This document shows, piece by piece, positions 1-11,040 of a stretch of 64,000 nt of DNA (the stretch's first letter is position 1; every line of letters starts with the position of its first letter). The DNA is from Cucumis sativus. Taxonomy: Eukaryota > Streptophyta > Magnoliopsida > Cucurbitales > Cucurbitaceae. The translations under genes and the position numbers were made by a program. The stretch is taken from the NCBI RefSeq assembly GCF_000004075.3, contig NC_026657.2, positions 19,092,501-19,156,500 on the forward strand. Direction: 5' to 3'. The notes beneath the pieces are model-generated. The model worked only from the letters and a program-made list of their open reading frames with translations, was not told where the DNA came from and searched no databases.

Positions 1-1175
1 TACAAATATCCATGCATATGTTGATATATCCGTAAATCAAAGGGTTTGATATCAATATTAAACATCCAAGGATATATCCAACATCTTTTATAAATGCTAA
101 AAAAAAAAGAATTCATCATCTATTTAGTGTAATATGGATGGAAATATTTATAACTATATTCATTTACTTAATTATTAATCAAAATAAATTTTATAAATTT
201 TGTGACTTTGAAATGTAGGTTGATATCGATATATCTATAAAATAGAAATCTCGATATCAACATCATCCATATTTTAATCCATGAAAATATCTAATTCAAC
301 ATCTCACCACTTCAATCAATGTCAACATTTTCAACTATGGTCAAAGATCAATATCCATCAACATTGAATTTAACAACTACATAAGCCTTAGCCTCTCATA
401 CATACCTATTATGTTTAAAATCAAATCAGAGGTCAGAACGCACGGATCATAAGCTACACATGCCTAAACCTAAGAACCTATTTCGTTAGGAAAGCACATA
501 CTCGAAGTTACCAACTCCATGAATCCAACATTCTAAACAACAGTTGCATATTTGGTAGTAGACCAACCCACTTTCCTGCTTGCAAGAGTATTTAGGATCT
601 TTTCATCATTTTCTAACAGTTTTCAACATGATTTGATGAAGAAACCTATCGTCAAATCAAAGAAATGTCAAATATTTTTTTTATGTTTATGTGGCCCTGA
701 TTTCCAGATAGTTACAAGCATGGTTATATAACTCCAACCAACATTACGTGATAAGTAAAATATCCAACAATAGACGGACAATACTTAAATCAAGACCTAG
801 TTTCACTATCCGAAACTAGCAACCAAAATAATTAACCAGTAAACTCATAAATGTCTCATTGTGCGTACAACCATAAATCCTACACTACCTAGCCAAAATC
901 CTGGAAACGAAGCAAGGGGTACTTCTATACTTCTTATTCTTGAATGGGTGTTGAATTCCTTTGTAAAGACGGGTACTTCAACCATGGAAGACAGCAGCCT
1001 ATAATTTAAACACAATTAACCAGCAAAGGGAGTAAGTGTGAAATGTGTATTGAGAGAGTAGTATTACTTCCAGTCTGGCTCCATAACAATGTAGATCCAA
1101 TATGCCTTGGTGTGTAATATCACAGCAAGTCTCATCCCCACCCTTTTCCATCCAGACAATCTTTAAGGATTTCTC
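1..1175. other. Intergenic DNA and PYL 3' flank
   Basis: No coding exon is supported. The first ~370 bases are rich in short variants of a GATATATCC/GATATCAA motif and look like a degenerate repeat. The rest is AT-rich unique-looking DNA. The last part is the probable 3' UTR of the minus-strand receptor gene that follows; its polyadenylation site could not be fixed. Confidence 0.5.
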
Positions 1176-3245
1176 TTAGACTATAGGCTCGGTCCAATCC
1201 TGAATGGCAAGCCCTTCTGAGACATCAGCTAGAGATTTGAGATTGCATTTGATCAATGTCTCTACAACGAAGCAAGTCTCATCCTTTGTGTTTCCTTCAG
1301 GAGTGTCCACCACGAATGACTCAACAACGAGAGTCCCAGGCCTTCCTTCTATGATTTCTGAATGAAGGGAGATAATTGAAGAGTAGTTCTGGAGAAAAGG
1401 CAAAAAAGTTGGTTGGATTAGGCATGATATGGACCAAAAATCAGCAATTGCAGTGAAGGTGTTTGATCATGCACCATCTCACTTGGTGATTTTACTAGCC
1501 TTGTTCTACGCAATCTTATAGGAAATAAAGGGTGATGATTAGTTTCAGTAAGTGTTGTCTTCCCAAGACAGCTGCAAATTGTTCAAATTCCTAATTCGAA
1601 TGTGTAAAATTCAGCGGGCCTATTTGAGCCACAACTACCCCCCCAAAAAAAAAAAATCATAAAATGGGAGAGAATCAAATTACCACCTGGTCACTTGACT
1701 ATGTTATTTAGCCTACACCATTAAAGTAACAAATCAAGAATGTTCAGAGAATTGAATTGTTCAATTATGTGGAATTTCATCATCTGTTAAGAACATTTGC
1801 AATTCCCCAAGTTTGATAGAACCATTACTTTACCAACTAATTCTCAGTTAGGCAACCTGAAGTTCCTCACACAGATTTGGTAGAAGTGTTGTCAGGACTA
1901 AATTTGGTAGACAATGCACCTCATGAATACGAATAGCACATGAGAACAATTTAATTGAGAAAAAATATTTGTGTGTCAATACCCCATTCTTAGTAAATTG
2001 CAATCACACAGAGGAAAAAAAGAAGCATACCCTAAGCCTGTGATCACCACCAACTATCCTGATGCTAAGGATATGTTTATCATCATCAAGAAGTTCCAAC
2101 CTTTCGGTGCTTGTGGTGGCTGGGAGCCCAGACTTGACATCAACTTCTCTAAGACTTCCAATCTCAAGATTCCCCTGCACTACACACCTGCTTATAAATG
2201 GCTTGTATTTTTGGGGTTGATCAAATCTTCTCACCAAAGACCAAACCTGATGAAAATTAAATTAGAACGTGCTGTTCCCAGCAAATCCAGTTGCACTTGG
2301 TAGGAATATTGAAATAACCAAATTCCGAAAAAAGAAAAAAGAAGTTTAGGACAGTTCTAAATTAGTTTAAAATTGATTCTCTCCAAGTTTTGTTTCACTT
2401 TTTCAATTTTGAGTATAGTCTTTCAGTTTGACATATTTCCAGAGTCCCCATATGCGTAGTATTGCGTATTGTCCAATGTACTAGTGATAATAAACCACAA
2501 ACCTCGCAAGTTAGTAAAAATGAATTGAAAAGAAAAGGTTTGGCTCAATACTCCTAACTAGTTTAGCTGAGCTAAAACCTCTATTTCTTCACAACAATAA
2601 ATCCTTTTCAAATACTGAAACAGTTACATAATCAAAATTTTGGCAACATAGTTCACCTAACAGCACAACTATCAGACTACAAAAACAAGTAAACAAGCAA
2701 TAGATCTATGGTTATGCTCATTTCTGAGAACAGAAAAAGGCGACCGCTAACAAAGTGAAGGAAGGAAAGTTTTGCTGGAAATAGATTCACCTTAAGCGAC
2801 GAACTTAAATTTTTGTTTTACGACTTGTAGTGATTTAGCCAGACTATTTGAACACAAGAAATTAAAGGATTATAATCACTGTCGATTATTCGGTACAAAC
2901 AGAGGAAAAAAAAACACACACACACACAATGGATCATTAATGTAAGCACAAAAACACAAAACAATGGAAATACCCCGTAGATCTCCAGTAAACACAGAAA
3001 AAAAAAGGAAGAAAGAGTAGTGGTTCGATCCAACCAGGAATTGACATTAAACAATCAAGAAATAATAGAGAAAGAAGAAGAACACATAGAAAGAAGGGAA
3101 GGGAAGAGAGGAGTCTCACAAGAGGAACAGGAGCTTTGATGTGCTTGATTAGCACGGAGCTGCACTGATTGTCAGCAGGGTCATGCCTGTGATGCCTCCT
3201 AATACACTCCCTCTCCAAGCTGGTAAATCCAGCAGTACCACTCAT
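1176..3245 (-). CDS. PYL9-like: Abscisic acid receptor, PYL8/PYL9 type
   Basis: Cytosolic/nuclear START-fold receptor that binds abscisic acid and then inhibits clade A PP2C phosphatases. Three exons join in frame: 3120-3245 (42 codons), 2031-2246 (72 codons) and 1176-1388 (70 codons plus TAA), giving 184 aa, the usual length for this subfamily. Introns begin GTGAGA and GTATGC and end CAG. Visible signatures are the N-terminal [14 protein letters not shown] block, Lys57 in YKPF (equivalent to the ABA-contacting Lys59 of PYR1), the gate loop SGLPA at 81-85 and the latch HRL at 111-113, with NYSS starting exon 3. The ATG at 3245 was chosen because it precedes the conserved block and gives family length. 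The C-terminal helix is complete but reads CFVVET and ends TEPIV, slightly unlike the remembered consensus. The CDS looks intact; expression is unknown. Confidence 0.93.
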
Positions 3246-3560
3246 TATGGAAAAATAGGTGAGGTAGAAGAAAAGCCAGAAATAAAAAGAGGGTGAAACC
3301 TAAAAAGGGGAGGTGGTCATGGGTATTGGTAAAAGGATGGGAAAGTGTGGAGAATTGGAAGTAGGAAGCATTAGAATTAGGAAAGGTGAGGGGGTGAGAG
3401 GAGTTCCGGCGAAAGGTCAGATGACCGGAGAGGAGAGAAGGACGGCGGAGAAGGTCGTCATTGAGTTGCCTGATGAAGAGGGAAGAGGGAAGGAGACAAG
3501 AAATATAACCTCACGTTTCTCAATCATCCTCATCGCTTCAAAATATAAAAAAAGAAAGAA
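3246..3560 (-). promoter_or_regulatory. Probable 5' UTR and proximal promoter of the PYL gene
   Basis: Immediately upstream of the PYL start codon is a GC-richer stretch. On the minus strand it is pyrimidine-rich (CTTCTCC, CCTTCTCTCCTCTCC), typical of plant 5' UTRs. A 112-codon open frame on the plus strand here (3313-3651) shows no family resemblance and was treated as a shadow. No convincing TATA box was assigned. Confidence 0.4.
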
Positions 3561-6500
3561 AAACCCAACAGCTAAAAGTTTAAATATTTATTATTATAAA
3601 GATACTGAAGCAATAAAATCTTGGGATAAACTTATAACTTCTACCCAATAATCTTGGACTCTAAATATTAATATTATTTTTTTAATATATATATATATAT
3701 ATTCAATTGTTTGTTTATTTTACAACTTTTCATTTTTCTTTTTTAATTTCTTTTTTACTTTTATCTCTCTCTTTCACATGTTTTTTTTTTTTAAATCACC
3801 TATTTTCCATACAACCTTAATCTTACTTTTATCACTTTTATAAAAACAAAATAATATTATTAAAAGAAAACAATTATTTAATAGCATCTTAAATTCATTT
3901 ATATCTTATACATTTTATTATTCAATTGTTCAATCATAATTTATGAAACTTTTTTACATTTTCTTTTAGCTATTTCCAAGAACAAGTGCATTGTGTTTTT
4001 TAAAGAATGTAAAATATTTTGTTATATGAGAGGATTAGAAGGATAGTGGTAATAATAAGGCTTAAAAGATGGAGCCATCATGAGGTTGACAAAAAAACCT
4101 ACTAAATATGGTAAGCATGGCCGAGTGATTTTCCTCATTTTTTTAAAAAAATATGAACTTTTGTTTTTATTAAAACTTAAAATATTGTTACTTAAAATCT
4201 TGTTTTTCACGAAAAAAAAATATCAAATTTGCTATTGATTAGAGTTGTCATTTTTTTGAAAACAACCCTTGAAATATATAGTTCTAATAAAATAATTATT
4301 ACTAACTTTAGGGCAATTTGATTTTACTTTTACTTTTTCACCGAATAAAATTTAGGAAGGATTTCAAAATGAACTTTTCTAGTGTCTACCGCACTTTATA
4401 AGTTAGATTCCAACAAAACGTGAGAGCACAATCAGAACCTTGTTCTTCAAAGATGGATACATCGAGTAAAATTCTGATCTCTAATCTTTCGAAAAAGAAA
4501 TATTGTTTGCATTTTATTATTATACCGAATAAGTTTCATGGTAGTAGTGTAAAATTGAGATGTTCAATTGTCCAAACTATCGTCCAAATATGAAATAAAA
4601 CAATAATTCAATGATATATGGTGTTTTTTCTTACATATTTGACCATTTCTATTAAATAACAAAATCAAGAAACTTAATACGTTAAAGGGTGAAATTATTA
4701 ACATTTTGAAACAAAAATAATTAAGAGCCCAAATTGAAAATGACTTAAATCATAATGAAGTAAAAGGCTTAGGGAAATGGCATTTCACAATATTTACTTC
4801 TTCTGAAAAAAATGCATCCCTAAATATCAGCACCCCATCAATTTTCCTCCCTCCTCCCCCTTTTTCTTAATGATTTAAAAACTTTCCTAAACTCAATTTA
4901 GAGTGATTCAATGTCTAAGTGATCAGATTAAGATAATAGGAATTTTGGAGTGAAAATGGTAGGTTTAGTTGAAGAAAGTTGGCTTTTCTTGGAAGAAAAG
5001 AAGTACAAACTGCCAAAAGAAAGCATGGCTTTTCTCATCTATCATTGTCAGCCAATGACATTAGGGAAACAATTCCAAAAATAGTCCAAAAACTCATCCA
5101 ATTTGACCACTAAACCTATAATAATAGCCAATACAAACTTCAATTTTTGTAGTCTTTTCCCAATTCTCAAAGTTCATGTACACGCATCATTATGTTCAAC
5201 GCCAAACTCTTTCATTGGTCCTTCCAAAACCATGACTATCAATCCAACCAATAGCCTTCTGAAGGCTTTATTGGGACTGCTGAAATGATCAAACTTATCC
5301 AAAACAGTCGCAAACAAAATATCACTTCTCCAAAAAGCCAAACGTTTGCACTGCCAGTGCCAGTAATTAAAAGAAAGAAATAAAGAAAGAACACTACTTT
5401 ACCATTTTTTCTATTTTCCATGGATCTACAAGAAGGTTTGAAAACTTTCCTTCAATTCTTAAACTCAACTCCAAGTTTAGGGATTTTGTACAGAGATTCT
5501 CAATTCTTTTTCTTCATTTTTCTTCAATTTTCTTCTATAGAGGCAGGTGAACATCATTTTCATAAAAAGGCAATAGAAGCATTTCTCACCAAATTAAGCA
5601 ACTAAAAGCCATTAATCTAAAAAGGTAAACCCATGTTCTTCTGTTCAGAAATTACCTTATGAGATTCCCAAGTTTCATAGAGTTACAGAGTACCCATGTG
5701 GGTGGAGTGAAGAACCTACCTCCCTATGTATGACAAGTGTATAATTTAGCTCAATTTACAGCAATGATTTCAAACAAGAGTACCTTCCTACAAGCTAGAA
5801 AACAAGTCAATTCAGAATGTTTGTTCCTATTTTGCCAAAATAATAATAATAATAATAAAATCTGGCCAATATGTTCTGGTCTGAGTCCCAAATTAGATTC
5901 TTCAAAAAAGCATCCATTCCTTTTACTTGGCCCATGGTTTTTTAATACAAAAGCTACCAATATGTTAAGTTTCTCCAAAAATTCACAATTGCTTCAAATA
6001 TCAGCTGATGAGAATCTTCTACATAAGGAATGCTCATTAATTTTAATATATAACAGAAAGGTGCTTCCAAAGCTATTGGATGCATCTTTAAACCCAGTGC
6101 AATTTGTCTCTTAGTGTAGAATATCATATTTTCCAAACTATTATTGCCGCTGCCTTGTCCACTAAAATTGAAAAGATCACAATTCATTAACAAGTAGGTA
6201 CCTTAATGTTATTGTAGAATGCAATCACATATTCCACGAACATTTGCCTCATTTCAAAACGTGTTCAGGCAAACAAGAGTTAAATCACAAGCTAACGTAC
6301 TAGTGGAGTGTAATAAACTTCAAACTCCAAATGGTTCATTTCACGTGGGTTTCTCTTGCATCACTTAATTAACGATCAAAGGACTGCTGAACAAAAGTTT
6401 AGTGAAAACATGTTTTGACTAACTAGTCTTTAAATTTATGTTTTCCCTCATTTTCCATAGTTGCTTTTCATTATTTAGAAACATTTATTTTCCATAAAAT

Positions 6501-7850
6501 CAGAACATGGTTTCTTTTACCAACCACTCTAGTATAAATTTTATAACAATTTCAAAAGCAAGTATATAAAACTATTTTGAATATCTCCCAAAGAAGTCTT
6601 ATTCTCTTTTCTTTCTTTCATTGATTTTAGTGCAAAGGTGGCTCAAGGTAATCCGTGAACAAAAAGAATACCATATCAGTACTTTACTTTAAAATATGAT
6701 ATCATTGGTAAGGTATTTCTATATTTATATAATATAAAGAAAACTACCAGAATCACTTAGCTCCATCATTCTCCAAATCTTTGATATCAGTATCAATGAA
6801 AGTACCAAGCAGTAGAAGTCTCCTAAGGCCTTTATCTTTTAAAATCAAAACCTGAGTAGAAGCAGAGTAGTTTAATTAGTGATATGAATCATCCAATCTT
6901 AAAGTTTTAAGTCAAAAGACACCCATTTCTATTTGCTGAGACAGAATCGAACAACCAAGGAGTTCCTAAAATACAGCATCCAATAAACTTAAATACCATG
7001 AAAGAAACTGGCGTTTGTCAATTTGTTGGACAAGTCTTTTCACAGGAGAGACTCAATGCTAGGAGTTTAAGAAAAAAAATCTTAAATCTCACTTTTTTTT
7101 TTTTTGCCAAATGTCAAATAATTAGATAAAACACAAAAGGTTCTCCTCTGAGAAGAAGACACTTACTGACTACTCTGAGTTATCTACGAGAGCTTTTATG
7201 GATAAAAGGAATAACGTTTAATATGTAAAGAAAAGCCCACAGAAAGAATCAAAAACCTTCAATTAACCTTTATGCAGAACCAGGGATTCCACCAATATCC
7301 ATCATTGTTTAAACTTTCTTTTCAACCAGCAAAAATATCACCCTATTGGATAGATAATCAAGCAAAAGTAATAAAACAATCACTTTCTATGGCAAAGAAC
7401 AGAACAATTAATCTGTATTTTCCCACATAAAGCATCTCCTCATAAAAAAAAAAACTTAAGAAAAAAAAAAAGGTTTATCCTTTGGATTAAAAAAGTGATA
7501 GATACCCAATCAATAGCATAAAGGGGGACTTAAAGGGTATTGTTCTTTTCTTCCTTTTGGTTTTTGTCCTTTTTCTCTTTGATTTTCATCTTTACTTTGG
7601 AGGCTCACATCCTAATCAAAGAGTAGGGCAAATCATTCGAGAATTGGAATATTCAGTTCATAAAAAGAAATCGAGTACTCCAACTATTCATTCAGAAGAA
7701 AATATGTAAATATATAGAAAGGCAGCCGCTAAAACCCCACCCCTTCTTTATATACTCCAGGACCATTTTCTTCTCCACTTTATTCCCGAAATTCAAATTC
7801 CGAATACTTATCGACCTTTAGATCCATACAAATGGATTGATTGTATCAGA
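3561..7850. other. Gene-poor AT-rich intergenic region
   Basis: No exon of a known family was recognised. The stretch contains poly-T and poly-A runs, a TA microsatellite near 3688-3702 and an AAT/ATA trinucleotide run at about 5839-5860. The part from about 5,600 to 7,850 has more balanced composition and could be a non-coding transcript, but open frames there are short and lack recognisable domains. Confidence 0.45.
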
Positions 7851-7884
7851 AACAAAATCTTTCGTTCTCTTATAAAATTGAAGA

Positions 7885-8012
7885 CTACCTTGCGAATCGC
7901 GATATGTCGTTTCTCATCAGAGTGGTGCCTGTGGCGAGGCTTGTGAAAGATGAAGATCCGCAAATTCCTTTGCCCAGAAATCAGAAGTTGATGATTAACG
8001 ATAACAAGTGAA
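7885..8012. other. Candidate exon of unknown small gene or lncRNA
   Basis: A locally GC-richer island in AT-rich surroundings. On the plus strand it holds a 35-codon open frame from the ATG near 7903 (starts MSFLIRVVPVARLV, ends INDNK). On the minus strand it contains a long open stretch ending at a good splice donor (AAG then GTAGTC, at about 7895), as expected for a first exon. Neither strand gives a recognisable protein, so the strand and coding status are unresolved. Confidence 0.2.
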
Positions 8013-8109
8013 GAGGAATTGAATCGTCAGGGTTGCCGCGTTTGATTCTTACAAGTGAATATAAAGTACTGAATCTTATGAACATGGAGCTTCGCGCTAG
8101 ACCAGATTG

Positions 8110-9532
8110 AATTGGGCTGGCCCATTGAAAAACAGCCCATTTTGAAATTCAGTGGCTTTGATAAAGAAAAATATTAAATTCAGTTAAATAAATAAATAAT
8201 ACACTATGTCTATTTTCAATTCTTGCTCCATATATTTTAAATTTCTACCACCATATACCATTTTATTTTCTTTTCTCTCCTTATATCTTATTTAACTCTC
8301 TCCATAGTGAAAATAAGTGTTAGCTATCGAGAATGATAACAAAAGGGAGTATCGAGATGAGCGAGAATAAGTAATGATTATCGAGCTTCAAGCTAGACCA
8401 TACCACACGTATTTTACAATGTCTTGTAATTTCACCATGTGATAATAACTTTATAAAAAGTTGGTCTTTTATCATTTGGACTTTATAAAATAGTCGTTAT
8501 GCGAGTTTTCTCCTTTTTATTTATTTTATTTTTTTAAGCTTTTATAGAGCTATCTTCTTAGTATAAAAGGTACAACTTGTTGTGTGTAATAGCTTAATAA
8601 CTTGCACGTTGCTAGTAATATTTAAAATAGTAACATGTGAAAACGTATAAACAAACTTGTTAAGTTAACCTAATGAATTTATCGATGTTTTTATTCGTTT
8701 AATTACTTATAATTAGTCTAATTTTAAAATATTTTTTTAAATAAAATACAAATTACATCATTATCATTACCGAACATGGTAACTTGGTATAAGATGAATG
8801 TGCATATCAAAGTTAAAATATTTGTGTTTTTTTTAAAGTATAAAGTTACTTCTTCAATTATTTTTTTATATATAATTTGAATAAGAAAGTGTAAAAAATA
8901 GCAATTTTGATAAAATATTTAAAATATATTATAAAATTTTACACTAATATGCTTCTATGAGCAACAATGATAAGCAGTGAGAGAAGTCTATAAGTTTCTA
9001 TTATTGCTAAAATTCAAAAATTTGCTATAACTTGTAAATATTTTAATTTATTTTATTATTTTAAAAATACTCTAACTTGATATTTATTTCTTCAAATATA
9101 TAGATACTTTCATACCTACACAGATTTAAATATAATTGTGTTGTGTTTTAGGTTGACCATTGTAAACAATTTAAATAATAAATTAACAAAAAAAACTCAT
9201 GACATAAATGGTGTAACCTAAGTAATGCTCATTAAAAAACAAGTAATTGAATTTTGGCAGAAAATGATCCACATTTTGAGATTATTTAGCATTTTCATTT
9301 GTTTCATTTCATATCTTTCTCGTCACACGGTGCTTTTCTTTTTCAAATTTCGTGCAAAAGTAAGAAATGCGAATCAAACTAAATGAGTTAGGAAAAGTTA
9401 GTGCACATAAATTTAAATAAACCATATAAATATATCTCCCCTCATAATAGAAAAAGAAAAAGTAAAAAGCAATAAACAAATGACTCTTACATTGAACTTC
9501 TACTTCCAATAGAATCAAATATTCATTGACGC
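8110..9532. other. AT-rich intergenic region
   Basis: No coding sequence was recognised. It contains one degenerate AT-rich inverted-repeat element (8893-9072, listed separately). It ends at the target duplication of the hAT-like element that follows. Confidence 0.5.
8893..9072. mobile_element. Degenerate AT-rich MITE-like element
   Basis: The left end (AAAAAATAGCAATTTTGATA) and the inverted right end (GAGTATTTTTAAAATAATAA) are loosely complementary. The interior phrase on amounts of TTGCTATAACTTGTAAATAT recurs at 37110-37280 in a similar element. The shared interior suggests a dispersed family. No clean target duplication was found. Confidence 0.35.
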
Positions 9533-10155
9533 TAAGGGTGTAATCGAGTTGGATTGGATATTGGGTTGGAAGGTATTCTCAACCCAACCCAACCCATATT
9601 TTCGGATTATATGGGTTGACAATTCAAATAATTCGAATTTAGTTTTCAACCAAACCGGTAAAATATGAGTTGGATTGAATTGTTCAGGTTGTATTTTTTT
9701 TTTCGTTTCTACTTTCTAACGGGATAGATGAGATCTGACGGCGATGATGAAGATGACCGAAGAGGGAGAGAGGAGACGATGGAAAGAAGAGTAAAAAACG
9801 GAGGTAGATTTGCCGATGGTGAGAGAGAAGACCGAAGATTGAAGTGAGAGTGAGACTGAAGAGAAAAATAAAAAAGGGAGGTTGTGAGTGGCGTGTGGAA
9901 GGGGAGCTGAGGAAGACCTTGACCTAATATTTTGATTTTGTTTTATTAAATAATATATATATATATACACATAAATTCAAGTTGGGTTTAGTTGAATCGA
10001 ATTTTTAACCCTCCAACCCGAGACTCAACCCATCTTGAAAAGATCCAACTTTTTAAACTCAACTTAGCCCACGTTTTAATCTAACCAACCCAATCCTTAA
10101 AATATGGATTGGTAGTACACATTATTTGAGTTCAACCCATACTTTTACACCCCTA
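9533..10155. mobile_element. hAT-like non-autonomous inverted-repeat element
   Basis: The 623-bp element begins TAAGGGTGTAA and ends TTACACCCCTA, a near-perfect terminal inverted repeat of the type seen in plant hAT MITEs. It is flanked by 8-bp imperfect direct repeats, ATTGACGC (9525-9532) and GTTGACAC (10156-10163), 6 of 8 matching. Multiple AACCCAACCC/GGGTTGG blocks form subterminal inverted repeats. The GC-richer centre (about 9716-9900) has open frames on the minus strand but no transposase motif. Confidence 0.7.
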
Positions 10156-10330
10156 GTTGACACAAATCATCAAACACCTTCTTACACTCTCCATTTGGAA
10201 TTCAAATCTTAATTTTTTTTGGGTAACTCATATAGCCTAAATTGCTATATGATATTACATGAAGAATCCAAATTACTAATAAATTTCATAAAAGTCCTAA
10301 ATGAGCTAGTATATTACATAAATGTAGGCT

Positions 10331-10625
10331 CAAATTACTTTAATACCCATTTCTATTATTTAATTGATTTATATCAAATATCTAAATGGAAAAAATTGTG
10401 GGATATAGTTTTGGAAAGAAGTGAGACCCAAATTAATTTAATACCAATTTCTATTATTTAATTTAATTGATTTATAACAAATATCTAAGTGGAAAAATGG
10501 TGGGATACCGTTTTGGAAATAAGTGGGGCCCAAAATAACTTAATATAAATTCCTATTATTTAATTGATTTATAACAAATATTTAAATGGAAAAAATAATT
10601 AGATATGGTTTTGGAAATAATTAGA
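10331..10625. repeat. Three-copy ~100-bp tandem repeat
   Basis: Three diverged head-to-tail copies start at 10331, 10429 and 10531 (spacings 98 and 102 bases). Each contains CTATTATTTAATTGATTTAT-like and TTTTGGAAA motifs. No open frame is maintained across copies. Confidence 0.7.
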
Positions 10626-10718
10626 AAAATTTTCATGCTTTCCTTCCACGAAAACGGTTGTCTACTCCTTCCAACGTGGATTACGATTTTTTCTTCGAAA
10701 TTTTAGAGAGTTCAGAGG

Positions 10719-11040
10719 TGAAGAAGAAGACAGTCGACGGCCGACAAATACAAAACTTCTCAAACATAATCTAGTTAAAAACAAATGTGATACATTTTAG
10801 GGTTTATTGAGATTTTGGTGGTGAAGAAGAAAACTTTTGATGGCCGACAAATACAAAACTTATCCGACAGAATCTAGCTAGAAATTTTGTGCTTAATATT
10901 ATATATATTCAAAACAAATGAAACATTTGGTATATTAGGTATATTTTAAATATTCGATTAAATAGGAAAACAAACGAAAATTTAGTTTTGAATGTGATAC
11001 ATTCTAGAGTTTATTAATAATTCAACGTTGAAAAAGAATG
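10719..11040. repeat. Diverged direct repeats, spacing near 103 bases
   Basis: The block GGCCGACAAATACAAAACTT occurs at 10739 and again at 10842, preceded both times by GTGAAGAAGA. A second block, AATGTGATACATT, recurs 204 bases apart (10784 and 10988). The spacing near 100 resembles the adjacent tandem repeat, so the two may be parts of one decayed array. Confidence 0.45.

Noticed and set aside
3313..3651. 112-codon plus-strand open frame upstream of PYL
   Set aside because: It sits antisense to the probable PYL 5' UTR and promoter and is dominated by purine-rich simple sequence.
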